From JBBRSC01 sp038245795 (GTDB lineage Bacteria > Actinomycetota > Acidimicrobiia > Acidimicrobiales > Microtrichaceae), in NCBI GenBank assembly GCA_038245795.1, contig JBBRSC010000026.1, positions 1 to 20,408 on the forward strand: a DNA stretch of 20,408 nt, in the 5' to 3' direction. The notes under the pieces are model-generated. The model was not told the DNA's origin, did not search any database, and saw nothing but the letters and a program-made list of their open reading frames with translations. The position numbers and the translations under genes were made by a program. Below are positions 13,509 to 19,976 of this stretch, in pieces (position 1 is the first letter of the stretch; the number at the start of each line of letters is the position of its first letter).

Positions 13509-14813
13509 GTGCGGAAATATCCACGATGGGTTGCCCTGGCTGCGGAGTTCGCTGCCGACGTCTGGGGGGTATTCAAGTTCGTGGTGGGGCTGGTGGTGTC
13601 ACCGGTCGGGTTCGCCGTCGTCGCGTGGCGGGCCGTCCACAACCACACACTCGCCAAGCTGCGGGTCCGTTCGTTCCCCGCACAGTTGGCAGCGATCGAA
13701 GCAGGTATCGACCCGCTCCCGCCGGCAGATCGCGTGGAACGGCTGTCGTCGCATCTGGATCTCCTCATCACGTCCGACCTCCACCGGTGTTTCCCGGGTC
13801 GCCGCGACTGGTTGGAGCGACAGGATGTCAAAGATCTCTACGCCGCGGTCCTCGATCTGGCCACCGACGCTGGTCGCCACGTCGTCGAAAACGGTGACAT
13901 CGACGACTACTGGATGGTCGGTGGGAGCCCCTACGGCCAGTGGTATGACGCAGCACGAGTGGCCACGCATTTCATCCCCGGACGCACCGGCCTGGAGCTG
14001 AGGCGCGCCCTCTATCGACGGCATCTCCGCACGATCATCGCCAATAACCCGGCCAGCTACAAACGGCTCCAACTCCTCGGGGAAGCCGGCCGCTATCACC
14101 GCACGGTCGGCAATCACGACGATGTCTATCTCGATCGAGCCCTCGCCGACAGTCTGTCCGAACTGGTCGGAGACATCCCCATCTGCGACGTGATCGTGCT
14201 CGAGGACCATGCCGGGGAGGCAGTGGCGTTCATCACCCACGGCCATCAGACCGACGGTTGGAATGCACCGGGTCGTGCGTATCTCGGAAAGTTGGCAACG
14301 TGGGCTGGCAACACACTGTCGGACACACCGGGCCTGGAAGCACCAGACGCCGTGCCGCCGCGATCGCTCACCACGGCGTTCCTGCGTGGCCAACTCCCGA
14401 ACCGACTGCTTCGGGTCAGTAAGCGCTTCGGGACGAACTCGAAGTACGACAGCCTCGACGAAGAGTTGCTCTTCGATGCGTTCGGTGGTGCGGCCGAGCA
14501 CGGACCATGGATCATCCTCGGACATACCCATCTCCCTGTGCTGCAACCGATGTCACGTTCGGGCGTCGCATGGGAGCGATACGCGAACTCCGGCAATGGG
14601 ATCTGGGACGGGATGATCACCGGGCTCGAATGGGACGGCACGACTTCCGAGGGCACACCGACTCCCAAGATGGTGGCGTGGTTGTGGGCCGATCGCCACG
14701 ATCTGGACGGGCTCGTCACCGAAGCCGACGTGGTCACACACCATGGCGGCCGACCCGTGGCCCGGCTCGAATTCGAGCGCACCCCCGAAGGAACCCACCT
14801 CCGCCCCCGCTAA
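13509..14813 (+). CDS. Membrane-anchored calcineurin-like metallophosphoesterase
   Basis: A 434-residue protein. Residues about 8-40 are hydrophobic with few charges and form one membrane anchor or a hairpin. The phosphoesterase domain has the complete metal-ligand set in order: SDLH (89-92, Asp90 and His92), NGD (128-130), GNHD (201-204), HGH (244-246) and GHTH (338-341). This implies a working two-metal phosphatase, phosphodiesterase or lipid pyrophosphatase such as the UDP-diacylglucosamine hydrolase-like group. The substrate is not identifiable. The GTG start has only a weak CAAGCT box six bases upstream and no good ribosome site. It is convergent with the LLM oxidoreductase gene, with nine bases between stops. 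Confidence 0.85.
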   Translation: MRKYPRWVALAAEFAADVWGVFKFVVGLVVSPVGFAVVAWRAVHNHTLAKLRVRSFPAQLAAIEAGIDPLPPADRVERLSSHLDLLITSDLHRCFPGRRDWLERQDVKDLYAAVLDLATDAGRHVVENGDIDDYWMVGGSPYGQWYDAARVATHFIPGRTGLELRRALYRRHLRTIIANNPASYKRLQLLGEAGRYHRTVGNHDDVYLDRALADSLSELVGDIPICDVIVLEDHAGEAVAFITHGHQTDGWNAPGRAYLGKLATWAGNTLSDTPGLEAPDAVPPRSLTTAFLRGQLPNRLLRVSKRFGTNSKYDSLDEELLFDAFGGAAEHGPWIILGHTHLPVLQPMSRSGVAWERYANSGNGIWDGMITGLEWDGTTSEGTPTPKMVAWLWADRHDLDGLVTEADVVTHHGGRPVARLEFERTPEGTHLRPR

Positions 14814-14822
14814 CTCCGTCCG

Positions 14823-15764
14823 TCAGAGGGTGGCGGCGTGAGGGAGAACCTCGGCGGCGACCAGTCGCAGATGGTCCAGATCGTCGAGATCAAGGATCTG
14901 GAGGTAGCAGCGGCTCGCACCGGCTTCGGCCCAGGTCGTCAATCGCTCGATGATCTCGGATGGGGTGCCGCACAGCCCGTTCTCGCGTAACTCGTCGACC
15001 TCGCGCCCGATCGACGCCGCGCGGCGCACGATCTCAGCATCATCAGCCCCGCAACACAGAACCTGCGCGGCAGAGGTCACGATCGACGCGGGATCGCGAT
15101 CGATCTTCTGGCAGGCCGCCAGAACGCTGGCCCGCACCTCGACGACCGTCTCCAGTGAGCTGAACGGCAAGTTCCACTCGGCCGCATACTTCGCCGCCAA
15201 ACGCGGTGTCCGCACTTTGCCGCTGCCACCCATCACAATTGGCGGGGCGGGTTGCTGAAAGGGCTTCGGCAGAGCCGGCGAATCCCTCACCGAATGGCGG
15301 GCGCCCTCGAAGGAGAAGGTCTCACCGACCGGTGTTGCCCACAGCCCCGACACGATGGCGAGTTGTTCCTCCAACATGTCGAAGCGGTCGGCCATCTCCT
15401 CGGGATAGGGAATCCCGTAGGCGTGGTGTTCGTCGCCGAACCACCCGGCCCCCAGTCCGAGCTCCACGCGACCTGATGACATCTGGTCGACCTGAGCAAC
15501 GCTGATGGCGAGCGGCCCGGGAAAGCGGAAGGTCACCGGTGTGACGAGGGTGCCGAGCCGGATCCTGGTGGTATCCCGCGCCAACCCTGCAAGGGTGATC
15601 CACGCGTCGGTCGGACCGGGCAGCGGCGACCCGTCGCCCATGCGGAGGTAGTGATCGGAGCGAAAGAACGCGCTGAACCCGAGCTCCTCAGCGCAGACCG
15701 CTACCTGGCGAAGCGTCTCGTAGCTGGCGCCCTGTTGGGGCTCGGTGAAAATGCGGAGGTCCAT
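14823..15764 (-). CDS. LLM-class oxidoreductase, probably F420-dependent
   Basis: A 313-residue TIM-barrel protein of the luciferase-like monooxygenase family. Landmarks are SAFFRSDHYLRMGDG (about 30-44), RIRLGTLVTPVTFRFP (about 66-81), the glycine-rich ELGLGAGWFGDEHHAYGIPY (about 100-119), and PPIVMGGSGKVRTPRLAAKYAAEWN (about 173-197). This pattern is that of actinobacterial F420-dependent members, which reduce or oxidise varied substrates with coenzyme F420; flavin-dependent activity cannot be excluded. The substrate is unknown. The ATG start has TAGGTT six bases upstream (15771-15776), indicating a leaderless transcript. Confidence 0.85.
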   Translation of the reverse strand: MDLRIFTEPQQGASYETLRQVAVCAEELGFSAFFRSDHYLRMGDGSPLPGPTDAWITLAGLARDTTRIRLGTLVTPVTFRFPGPLAISVAQVDQMSSGRVELGLGAGWFGDEHHAYGIPYPEEMADRFDMLEEQLAIVSGLWATPVGETFSFEGARHSVRDSPALPKPFQQPAPPIVMGGSGKVRTPRLAAKYAAEWNLPFSSLETVVEVRASVLAACQKIDRDPASIVTSAAQVLCCGADDAEIVRRAASIGREVDELRENGLCGTPSEIIERLTTWAEAGASRCYLQILDLDDLDHLRLVAAEVLPHAATL

Positions 15765-15770
15765 CGTTCA

Positions 15771-15776
15771 AACCTA
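15771..15776 (-). promoter_or_regulatory. -10 box of a leaderless promoter for the LLM oxidoreductase gene
   Basis: Minus-strand TAGGTT followed by six bases and the ATG at 15764, in the same geometry as the other boxes in this window. Confidence 0.6.
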
Positions 15777-15817
15777 CGACCACCACTCCGTTCTGGCCGC
15801 AAGTTTTAGGATCTGGG

Positions 15818-16285
15818 TCAGCGGCCGGTGTGGCCGAAGCCGCCCTCGCCGCGTTCGGAGCTGTCGAGTTCGTCGACCTCGTGGAAGATGACGTGCGCGA
15901 CCTGTTGAATGACGAGCTGCGCGATGCGTTCGCCGCGTTGGATCTCGAACGGCTCCGAGGGATCGGTGTTGATCAGCAGCACCTTCAACTCGCCGCGGTA
16001 GCCCGAATCGATCAGCCCCGGCGTGTTCAGACAGGTGACGCCGTGCTTCATCGCCAGGCCGCTGCGCGGTTGGACGAACCCCGCGTAACCCGGCGGAATG
16101 GCCACCGCCAAACCCGTCGGCACCAGCGCCCGGCCACCGCCCGGCAGGAGGGTGATCGCTTCCGACGCCACCAGGTCCAGTCCGGCATCACCCGGCTTGG
16201 CGTACACCGGCAGCGGGAGATCCGGATCCAGGCGAACAGCCTGGAGGTGGACGAGATGGTTGTTCGAGGGAGACGCTTCGGACAC
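15818..16285 (-). CDS. dut: Deoxyuridine 5'-triphosphate nucleotidohydrolase (dUTPase)
   Basis: A 155-residue trimeric-type dUTPase that hydrolyses dUTP to dUMP and pyrophosphate, keeping uracil out of DNA and feeding dTMP synthesis. All five family motifs are present in order: AGLDL (34-38), PRSGLA (73-78), GLIDSGYRGEL (90-100), RGERIAQLV (117-125) and the flexible C-terminal RGEGGFGHTG (145-154). Length is normal. The GTG start has TAGAGT six bases upstream. It is divergent from orn with 41 bases between start codons. Confidence 0.96.
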   Translation of the reverse strand: MSEASPSNNHLVHLQAVRLDPDLPLPVYAKPGDAGLDLVASEAITLLPGGGRALVPTGLAVAIPPGYAGFVQPRSGLAMKHGVTCLNTPGLIDSGYRGELKVLLINTDPSEPFEIQRGERIAQLVIQQVAHVIFHEVDELDSSERGEGGFGHTGR

Positions 16286-16291
16286 GACCGA

Positions 16292-16297
16292 ACTCTA
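16292..16297 (-). promoter_or_regulatory. -10 box of a leaderless promoter for dut
   Basis: Minus-strand TAGAGT, six bases, then GTG at 16285. It lies 17 bases from the oppositely oriented orn box, so the two promoters must share or overlap their upstream regions. Confidence 0.6.
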
Positions 16298-16314
16298 CTG
16301 AGGGGGTCCCGCCG

Positions 16315-16320
16315 TACGAT
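16315..16320 (+). promoter_or_regulatory. -10 box of a leaderless promoter for orn
   Basis: TACGAT, six bases, then ATG at 16327. No Shine-Dalgarno site is seen. Confidence 0.6.
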
Positions 16321-16326
16321 GGTCCA

Positions 16327-16866
16327 ATGCTTGTGTGGATGGACCTCGAAATGACCGGACTCGATCACACCAGCGACGTGATCGTCGAGATCGCGACGCT
16401 CGTGACCGACGACGAATTGAACATCATCGAGGAGGGCCCCGACCTGGTCGTCGCCGCCAACGCCTATGAGCTCGCCCGCATGGACCCGTTCGTGCTCAAT
16501 ATGCACACCAAATCTGGGCTCCTCGAACAGATCAAGGCGTCGACCATCACGTTGGAACAGGCCGGTGCAAACACCCTCGAGTTCATCAAACGCCACGTCA
16601 CCGAGCCCCACACCGTGCCCCTCTGCGGGAACTCCATTGGCATGGATCGCCGTTTCCTTGCCGCCTACCTGCCCGAGATCGAGGACTGGCTGCACTATCG
16701 GTCCGTCGACGTCTCCACCATCAAGGAACTCGCTCGACGGTGGTACCCCGCATCGTTACCCGGCGCGCCCAAGAAGGCCACCAGCCACCGCGCCATGGAC
16801 GACATTCGCGAGAGCGTCGCCGAGCTCGCTTATTTCCGGGCGCAGGTGTTCGCCCAACCCGTCTGA
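16327..16866 (+). CDS. orn: Oligoribonuclease
   Basis: A 179-residue DEDDh 3'-5' exonuclease that degrades two- to five-base RNAs, including the linear dinucleotides left when cyclic dinucleotides are opened. Catalytic residues visible are Asp6 and Glu8 in WMDLEMTGLD, Asp107 in GNSIGMDRRFL, and His154 with Asp159 in SHRAMDDIRES. VEIATLVTDDELNIIEEGP is the family-typical second strand region. Length matches Orn. ATG 16327 follows TACGAT by six bases. It may clear pApA derived from the product of the diadenylate cyclase elsewhere in the window, but the two genes are 14 kb apart and this link is only metabolic inference. Confidence 0.95.
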   Translation: MLVWMDLEMTGLDHTSDVIVEIATLVTDDELNIIEEGPDLVVAANAYELARMDPFVLNMHTKSGLLEQIKASTITLEQAGANTLEFIKRHVTEPHTVPLCGNSIGMDRRFLAAYLPEIEDWLHYRSVDVSTIKELARRWYPASLPGAPKKATSHRAMDDIRESVAELAYFRAQVFAQPV

Positions 16867-16950
16867 GGGTTTCGCTCAAACGAATCATCCCCCGCTCGCG
16901 ACCCCTCAGCGGGCAAGACTCCTGTCATCCGCCAACACGAGGAGTCGAAC

Positions 16951-17685
16951 ATGGATGAAAAGCTCAAAATCGGCGTCGCCGAAGCATTCGGCACGATGTT
17001 CTTGGTCGTCGGTGGTTGTGGAACCGCCATCTTCGCCGGGAAGAACATCGGATCGGCTGGAGTCGCGGCCGCCTTCGGATTGTCGTTGTTGGTGATGGCG
17101 TACACGATCGGTCACATCTCGGGTTGCCACATCAACCCGGCCGTCACGCTGGGCATGGTGCTCGCTGGCAAAGTGAAGCCGGCCCTCGCTCCGATCTACG
17201 TCATCGGCCAGATCGTGGGTGGCCTCGCCGGTGGTCTGCTGCTTTGGATCACCATCAAGGTGTCCGACAATCCACTGCTCGAAAAGGCTGGCCAGTTCGC
17301 ATCGAATGGCTACGGCAAAGCTGAGGGCACCGGCTACGGGTCGCCGGAAGGCTTCGGGCTCGGCTCGGTCATCATCATCGAAGTGCTCATGACCGCACTG
17401 CTGATCTATGTGGTCCTCGGCACCACCCACAAGAAGTTCCCGGCGGGCTTCGGTGGCGTCACCGCTGGCTTCACCCTCTACCTCATTCACCTCGTCTCGA
17501 TCCCTGTGTCGAACACCTCGGTGAACCCGGCCCGATCGATCGCCGTGGCGTTCTTTTCCGACGACAACTCGACTGTCACCCAGCTCTGGGCCTTCATCGT
17601 GTTCCCGCTCATCGGCGCGGTCGTCGGTTCCGTGCTGTGGACCATCACCCACAAAGACGACTCCGACGTCGCCGTCGCCGCCTGA
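16951..17685 (+). CDS. aqpZ: Aquaporin Z-like water channel
   Basis: A 244-residue integral membrane protein with the two NPA motifs of the MIP family: HINPAV (60-65) and SVNPARS (190-196). The selectivity-filter positions match water-specific AqpZ: Phe42, His180, Thr189 and Arg195. GHISGCHINPAVT, FASNGYG and IHLVSIPVSNTSVNPARS closely follow E. coli AqpZ; glycerol facilitators would have an Asp after the second NPA. Six transmembrane helices plus two half-helices are expected. Unlike many neighbours, it has a clear Shine-Dalgarno (GAGGAG, six bases before ATG), so its mRNA has a leader. A 6-bp hairpin (16891-16913) upstream may be part of that region. Confidence 0.93.
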   Translation: MDEKLKIGVAEAFGTMFLVVGGCGTAIFAGKNIGSAGVAAAFGLSLLVMAYTIGHISGCHINPAVTLGMVLAGKVKPALAPIYVIGQIVGGLAGGLLLWITIKVSDNPLLEKAGQFASNGYGKAEGTGYGSPEGFGLGSVIIIEVLMTALLIYVVLGTTHKKFPAGFGGVTAGFTLYLIHLVSIPVSNTSVNPARSIAVAFFSDDNSTVTQLWAFIVFPLIGAVVGSVLWTITHKDDSDVAVAA

Positions 17686-17736
17686 TCACAACCAGCCTGA
17701 TCGGCCCGGCCTGACGGATCAGAACCGATCTGCACC

Positions 17737-17742
17737 TAGCGT
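17737..17742 (+). promoter_or_regulatory. -10 box of a leaderless promoter for the metallo-beta-lactamase-fold gene
   Basis: TAGCGT, then GGGGGA, then ATG at 17749. Same hexamer and spacing as before the DUF3097 and diadenylate cyclase genes. Confidence 0.62.
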
Positions 17743-17748
17743 GGGGGA

Positions 17749-18912
17749 ATGGCGGTCCCCCACGCGCACGAACATTCCCACGACACCACTGCTGCCGCGG
17801 TCGCGTCACCCCGGCCCGAGAAGCAGGAGAAGCTGCCTGCGTCGGAGGAGGTCACCGAGGTCGCCCCGGGCATCTTGCGGCTGCAGCTGCCGATCTCGCT
17901 GCCAGGGCTCGGACACGTCAACTGCTACGCCATGGAGGACGAGCGGGGCTGGGCGCTCGTCGATCCGGGCCTCCCGTCACCCGAGGAGTTCGATGCGTTG
18001 GTGATGCGTCTGGCGTCCATCGGGGTTCCGGTCGCCCGGGTCCATACCGTGGTCGTCACCCACTCCCATCCCGATCATTTCGGGGGTGCGGGACGCCTCC
18101 GCATTCTTTGCGGCGCTGAGATCATCGCCCATCGCAGTTTCCGCACGATCTTCGATCCCTTCGACGACGACTCCATCGAACTGCTCGACGCCAACGCCCC
18201 TCGCATCAACGACGACGGCTTCGACCCGGTGTTGTTCGGCCACTACCTCCTCGGCAGCGACGACATCCCCGAACTCCCCGCCCGACGATCCCCCTGGGGT
18301 GGCGTGATCCCCTTCCCCACCCCCACCGAAATCATGGGGATGCGCTCGTGGGACGGCCTCACCAAACGCGGGTTCCTCACGCCCCAGCCCACCGCACGCG
18401 TCGACGACGCACAGATCGTGCGCCTCGGTCGACGCGACTGGGTGGCCGTCCATACCCCCGGTCACACCGGCGACCATCTGTGCCTGTTCGATCCGGTCGA
18501 CGGCGTCCTGCTGTCGGGCGATCACGTCCTCCCCACGATCACCCCCCACATCTCGGGGATGGCGGCCTCGCGCGATTCGTTGGCCGACTACGTGGCAGCG
18601 CTCGACAAGGTCGCGGCGCTGCAAGGCGTCCGCCACGTGTTGCCCGCCCACGGTCATCCATTCGTCGATCTCGTCGGTCGCGTCGAGGCCATTCAACGCC
18701 ATCATCACGAACGGTTGGATCTTGTCAGTGAGATCGCTGGGCAGATCGGTGAAGCCGACGTCATCGAATTCTCCCGACACCTGTTCCAGGAGCGATCCTG
18801 GGGCGCGATGGCCGAATCAGAGACTTACGCGCACCTCGAACACCTGCGACTCATCGGTCAGGCAACGATGGCCCGTGACGGTGACCGGATGCGCTACCGG
18901 ATCAACCGCTGA
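17749..18912 (+). CDS. Metallo-beta-lactamase-fold hydrolase
   Basis: A 387-residue MBL-fold protein. The metal-binding motif THSHPDH lies at 104-110; further ligands are His239 in HTPGHTGD, Asp258 in LSGDHVL, and a late His in LPAHGHPF. The C-terminal 90 residues are helical with a pattern (ALHRLEHL-like: TYAHLEHLRLIGQATM) fitting the small winged-helix-like domain found in LACTB2/RNase-like and thioesterase-like members. The substrate is unknown; it could be a thioester, lactone or RNA. The N-terminus PHAHEHSHD is His-rich and could bind metal. The start is supported by the TAGCGT box six bases upstream. Confidence 0.84.
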   Translation: MAVPHAHEHSHDTTAAAVASPRPEKQEKLPASEEVTEVAPGILRLQLPISLPGLGHVNCYAMEDERGWALVDPGLPSPEEFDALVMRLASIGVPVARVHTVVVTHSHPDHFGGAGRLRILCGAEIIAHRSFRTIFDPFDDDSIELLDANAPRINDDGFDPVLFGHYLLGSDDIPELPARRSPWGGVIPFPTPTEIMGMRSWDGLTKRGFLTPQPTARVDDAQIVRLGRRDWVAVHTPGHTGDHLCLFDPVDGVLLSGDHVLPTITPHISGMAASRDSLADYVAALDKVAALQGVRHVLPAHGHPFVDLVGRVEAIQRHHHERLDLVSEIAGQIGEADVIEFSRHLFQERSWGAMAESETYAHLEHLRLIGQATMARDGDRMRYRINR

Positions 18913-18942
18913 CCGAGCATTGCGCAACACCGTCGCCACTAC

Positions 18943-18963
18943 TTTCTGTTTATTCAATTGACG
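18943..18963 (+). promoter_or_regulatory. Candidate WhiB7-type promoter element: AT-rich patch plus -35 box
   Basis: An AT-rich patch (18943-18957) directly precedes TTGACG (18958-18963) in an otherwise GC-rich region. WhiB7 proteins act with the principal sigma factor at promoters that have an AT-rich sequence just upstream of the -35 box, including their own. A good TAnnnT -10 box is not seen at the right distance (TTGCGT at 18981-18986 is the best), so this remains tentative. Confidence 0.35.
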
Positions 18964-19001
18964 AAGATCTCTGCGCGTGGTTGCGTGGACTCCATCACGC
19001 C

Positions 19002-19019
19002 GGTTCACTTGACTGAACC
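19002..19019. other. Inverted repeat in the whiB leader
   Basis: GGTTCA and TGAACC are perfect 6-base arms separated by CTTGAC. It lies 19 bases before the leader ORF, where it could be an operator or a hairpin at the 5' end of the leader RNA. Confidence 0.35.
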
Positions 19020-19037
19020 CCCCACCAAGGACTGAAC

Positions 19038-19301
19038 ATGTCGACCACTCTCACGCACGAGATGCAGCTCATCTCCACGACCGAATCCCTTGCGGTATCG
19101 GTCGACGTTGCGCGGTCCGCTCAGTTCTTCGAGGCCCCAGCGACCGGAGCCACGTCCAGCCAAGCGTTCACCGCTGATTCGTTTGCCGCCGGTTCGTTCA
19201 CGGTCAATGTGGCGAGCAACCCGAACTCGGCAATCACGGGCGCATCGGTTTGGTACAAGCGCCATCTGATTGCCACCCGGCGGCACGGAGGTCCCTCCTG
19301 A
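19038..19301 (+). CDS. 87-codon ORF in the whiB leader (candidate attenuation uORF)
   Basis: ATG at 19038 has a good Shine-Dalgarno site, AAGGA (19027-19031), six bases upstream, the best support for translation in this region. The 87-residue product is rich in Ser, Ala and Thr, has no recognisable domain, signal peptide or membrane helix, and ends in a basic stretch, WYKRHLIATRRHGGPS. It lies 32 bases before a strong intrinsic terminator and 191 bases before whiB on the same strand. Its codons 49-52 and 80-83 contain GCCGCCGG and CCCGGCGGC, which can pair with each other or with the terminator. This suggests that its translation controls read-through into whiB; it may also encode a functional small protein. 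Long for a leader ORF. Confidence 0.6.
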   Translation: MSTTLTHEMQLISTTESLAVSVDVARSAQFFEAPATGATSSQAFTADSFAAGSFTVNVASNPNSAITGASVWYKRHLIATRRHGGPS

Positions 19302-19332
19302 GAACACGAATTCTCGAGGGGACACAGATCTC

Positions 19333-19376
19333 CGAAACAGCCGCCGGGACTCGCTCCCGGCGGCTGTTTCGCTTTT
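19333..19376 (+). terminator. Strong intrinsic terminator upstream of whiB (attenuator)
   Basis: A perfect 17-bp stem (19333-19349 with 19355-19371) encloses the five-base loop CTCGC and is followed by GCTTTT-type sequence with four T at 19373-19376. It stands between the leader ORF and whiB. The left arm contains GCCGCCGGG (19340-19348), which is also fully complementary to CCCGGCGGC at 19276-19284 inside the leader ORF, so a competing antiterminator helix can form. Stem strength and position support premature termination. Confidence 0.8.
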
Positions 19377-19492
19377 CGAGGCACATGTTGCCACCCCGTC
19401 GATACCCGTCGCCCGATTCCCCGTATCGACTCCGACGTCGATTCCCGCACATTCAAGTCCCGCCCAACCCACTTCGCTGAAAGACACCCACC

Positions 19493-19846
19493 ATGACCAT
19501 CGAGACTCCACCCAGACCGGCCTTCGACCCGAGAAGTCCAATATCCCCGGCGGCCTGCGCCGACGGCGCAGGACAGCTCACCGGACTGTTCTTCTCCGAT
19601 GACCTCGACGACATCGGCAAAGCAAAACGAATCTGTGCGACCTGTCCCGTGATGGTCTCCTGTCTGGAGACCGCCATTGCAGAGGGCGAGCAGTGGGGCG
19701 TGTGGGGCGGGCAGCTCTTCGTGTCCGGCAAGGTCGTGTTGACAAAACGCCGAAGAGGCCGACCCCCCAAGGAAGCTCGACCGGGCGATCAGCTTCCGTT
19801 GATCCCGGTTCCAGAACACCTCATCGATCAGCTGACGTTCGCGTGA
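19493..19846 (+). CDS. whiB7: WhiB-family iron-sulfur regulator with AT-hook, WhiB7/WblC-like
   Basis: A 117-residue actinobacterial WhiB protein. Four cysteines, C22, C48, C51 and C57 (pattern C-x25-C-x2-C-x5-C), would hold a [4Fe-4S] cluster. EQWGVWGG (66-73) is the family turn that contacts the sigma factor. It is followed by LFVSGKVVLTKRRRGRPPKE (75-94), with the AT-hook RGRP at 88-91. WhiB7 of Mycobacterium has the same order, WGVWGG, a short basic linker and KRPRGRPRK, and activates intrinsic antibiotic-resistance genes when translation is blocked. Other WhiB classes usually lack the hook, so I favour WhiB7/WblC. A tail of about 23 residues after the hook is unusual. The gene is preceded by a leader ORF and attenuator. 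The ribosome site is weak. Confidence 0.85.
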   Translation: MTIETPPRPAFDPRSPISPAACADGAGQLTGLFFSDDLDDIGKAKRICATCPVMVSCLETAIAEGEQWGVWGGQLFVSGKVVLTKRRRGRPPKEARPGDQLPLIPVPEHLIDQLTFA

Positions 19847-19872
19847 GCGAACCCACCAACTGATCGATGAGG
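19819..19872. other. Nested inverted repeat across the whiB stop codon
   Basis: CCTCATCGATCAG (19819-19831) and CTGATCGATGAGG (19860-19872) are perfect 13-base arms. Inside lies a second perfect hairpin, GTTCGC-GTGA-GCGAAC (19837-19852). The left arm encodes the C-terminal HLIDQL of WhiB and the inner loop contains the TGA. No T-tract follows. Confidence 0.75.
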
Positions 19873-19894
19873 ACAGGCCCTCGGGCACGGCTGA

Positions 19895-19924
19895 AGACGA
19901 CCAACCCCCCAACAGAGGTCGTCT
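19895..19924 (+). terminator. Hairpin after whiB, possible terminator without T-tract
   Basis: AGACGACC and GGTCGTCT form an 8-bp perfect stem with a 14-base loop, 48 bases after the whiB stop. It is followed by GACAGCC, not by T residues, so intrinsic termination would be weak. It may act together with the nested repeat just upstream. Confidence 0.4.
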
Positions 19925-19964
19925 GACAGCCGCCCGCGGTTCGGGTCAACGGGGTTCGCGCCGG

Positions 19965-19970
19965 TACGTT
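19965..19970 (+). promoter_or_regulatory. -10 box of a leaderless promoter for the TlpA-like gene
   Basis: TACGTT, six bases, then ATG at 19977. The GGAG at 19971-19974 is within the spacer and too close to the ATG to be an ideal ribosome site. Confidence 0.55.
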
Positions 19971-19976
19971 GGAGTA

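Noticed and set aside
16891..16913. CCCGCT/AGCGGG hairpin between orn and the aquaporin gene as a terminator
   Set aside because: The stem has only six pairs with an 11-base loop and no T-tract; too weak to call.
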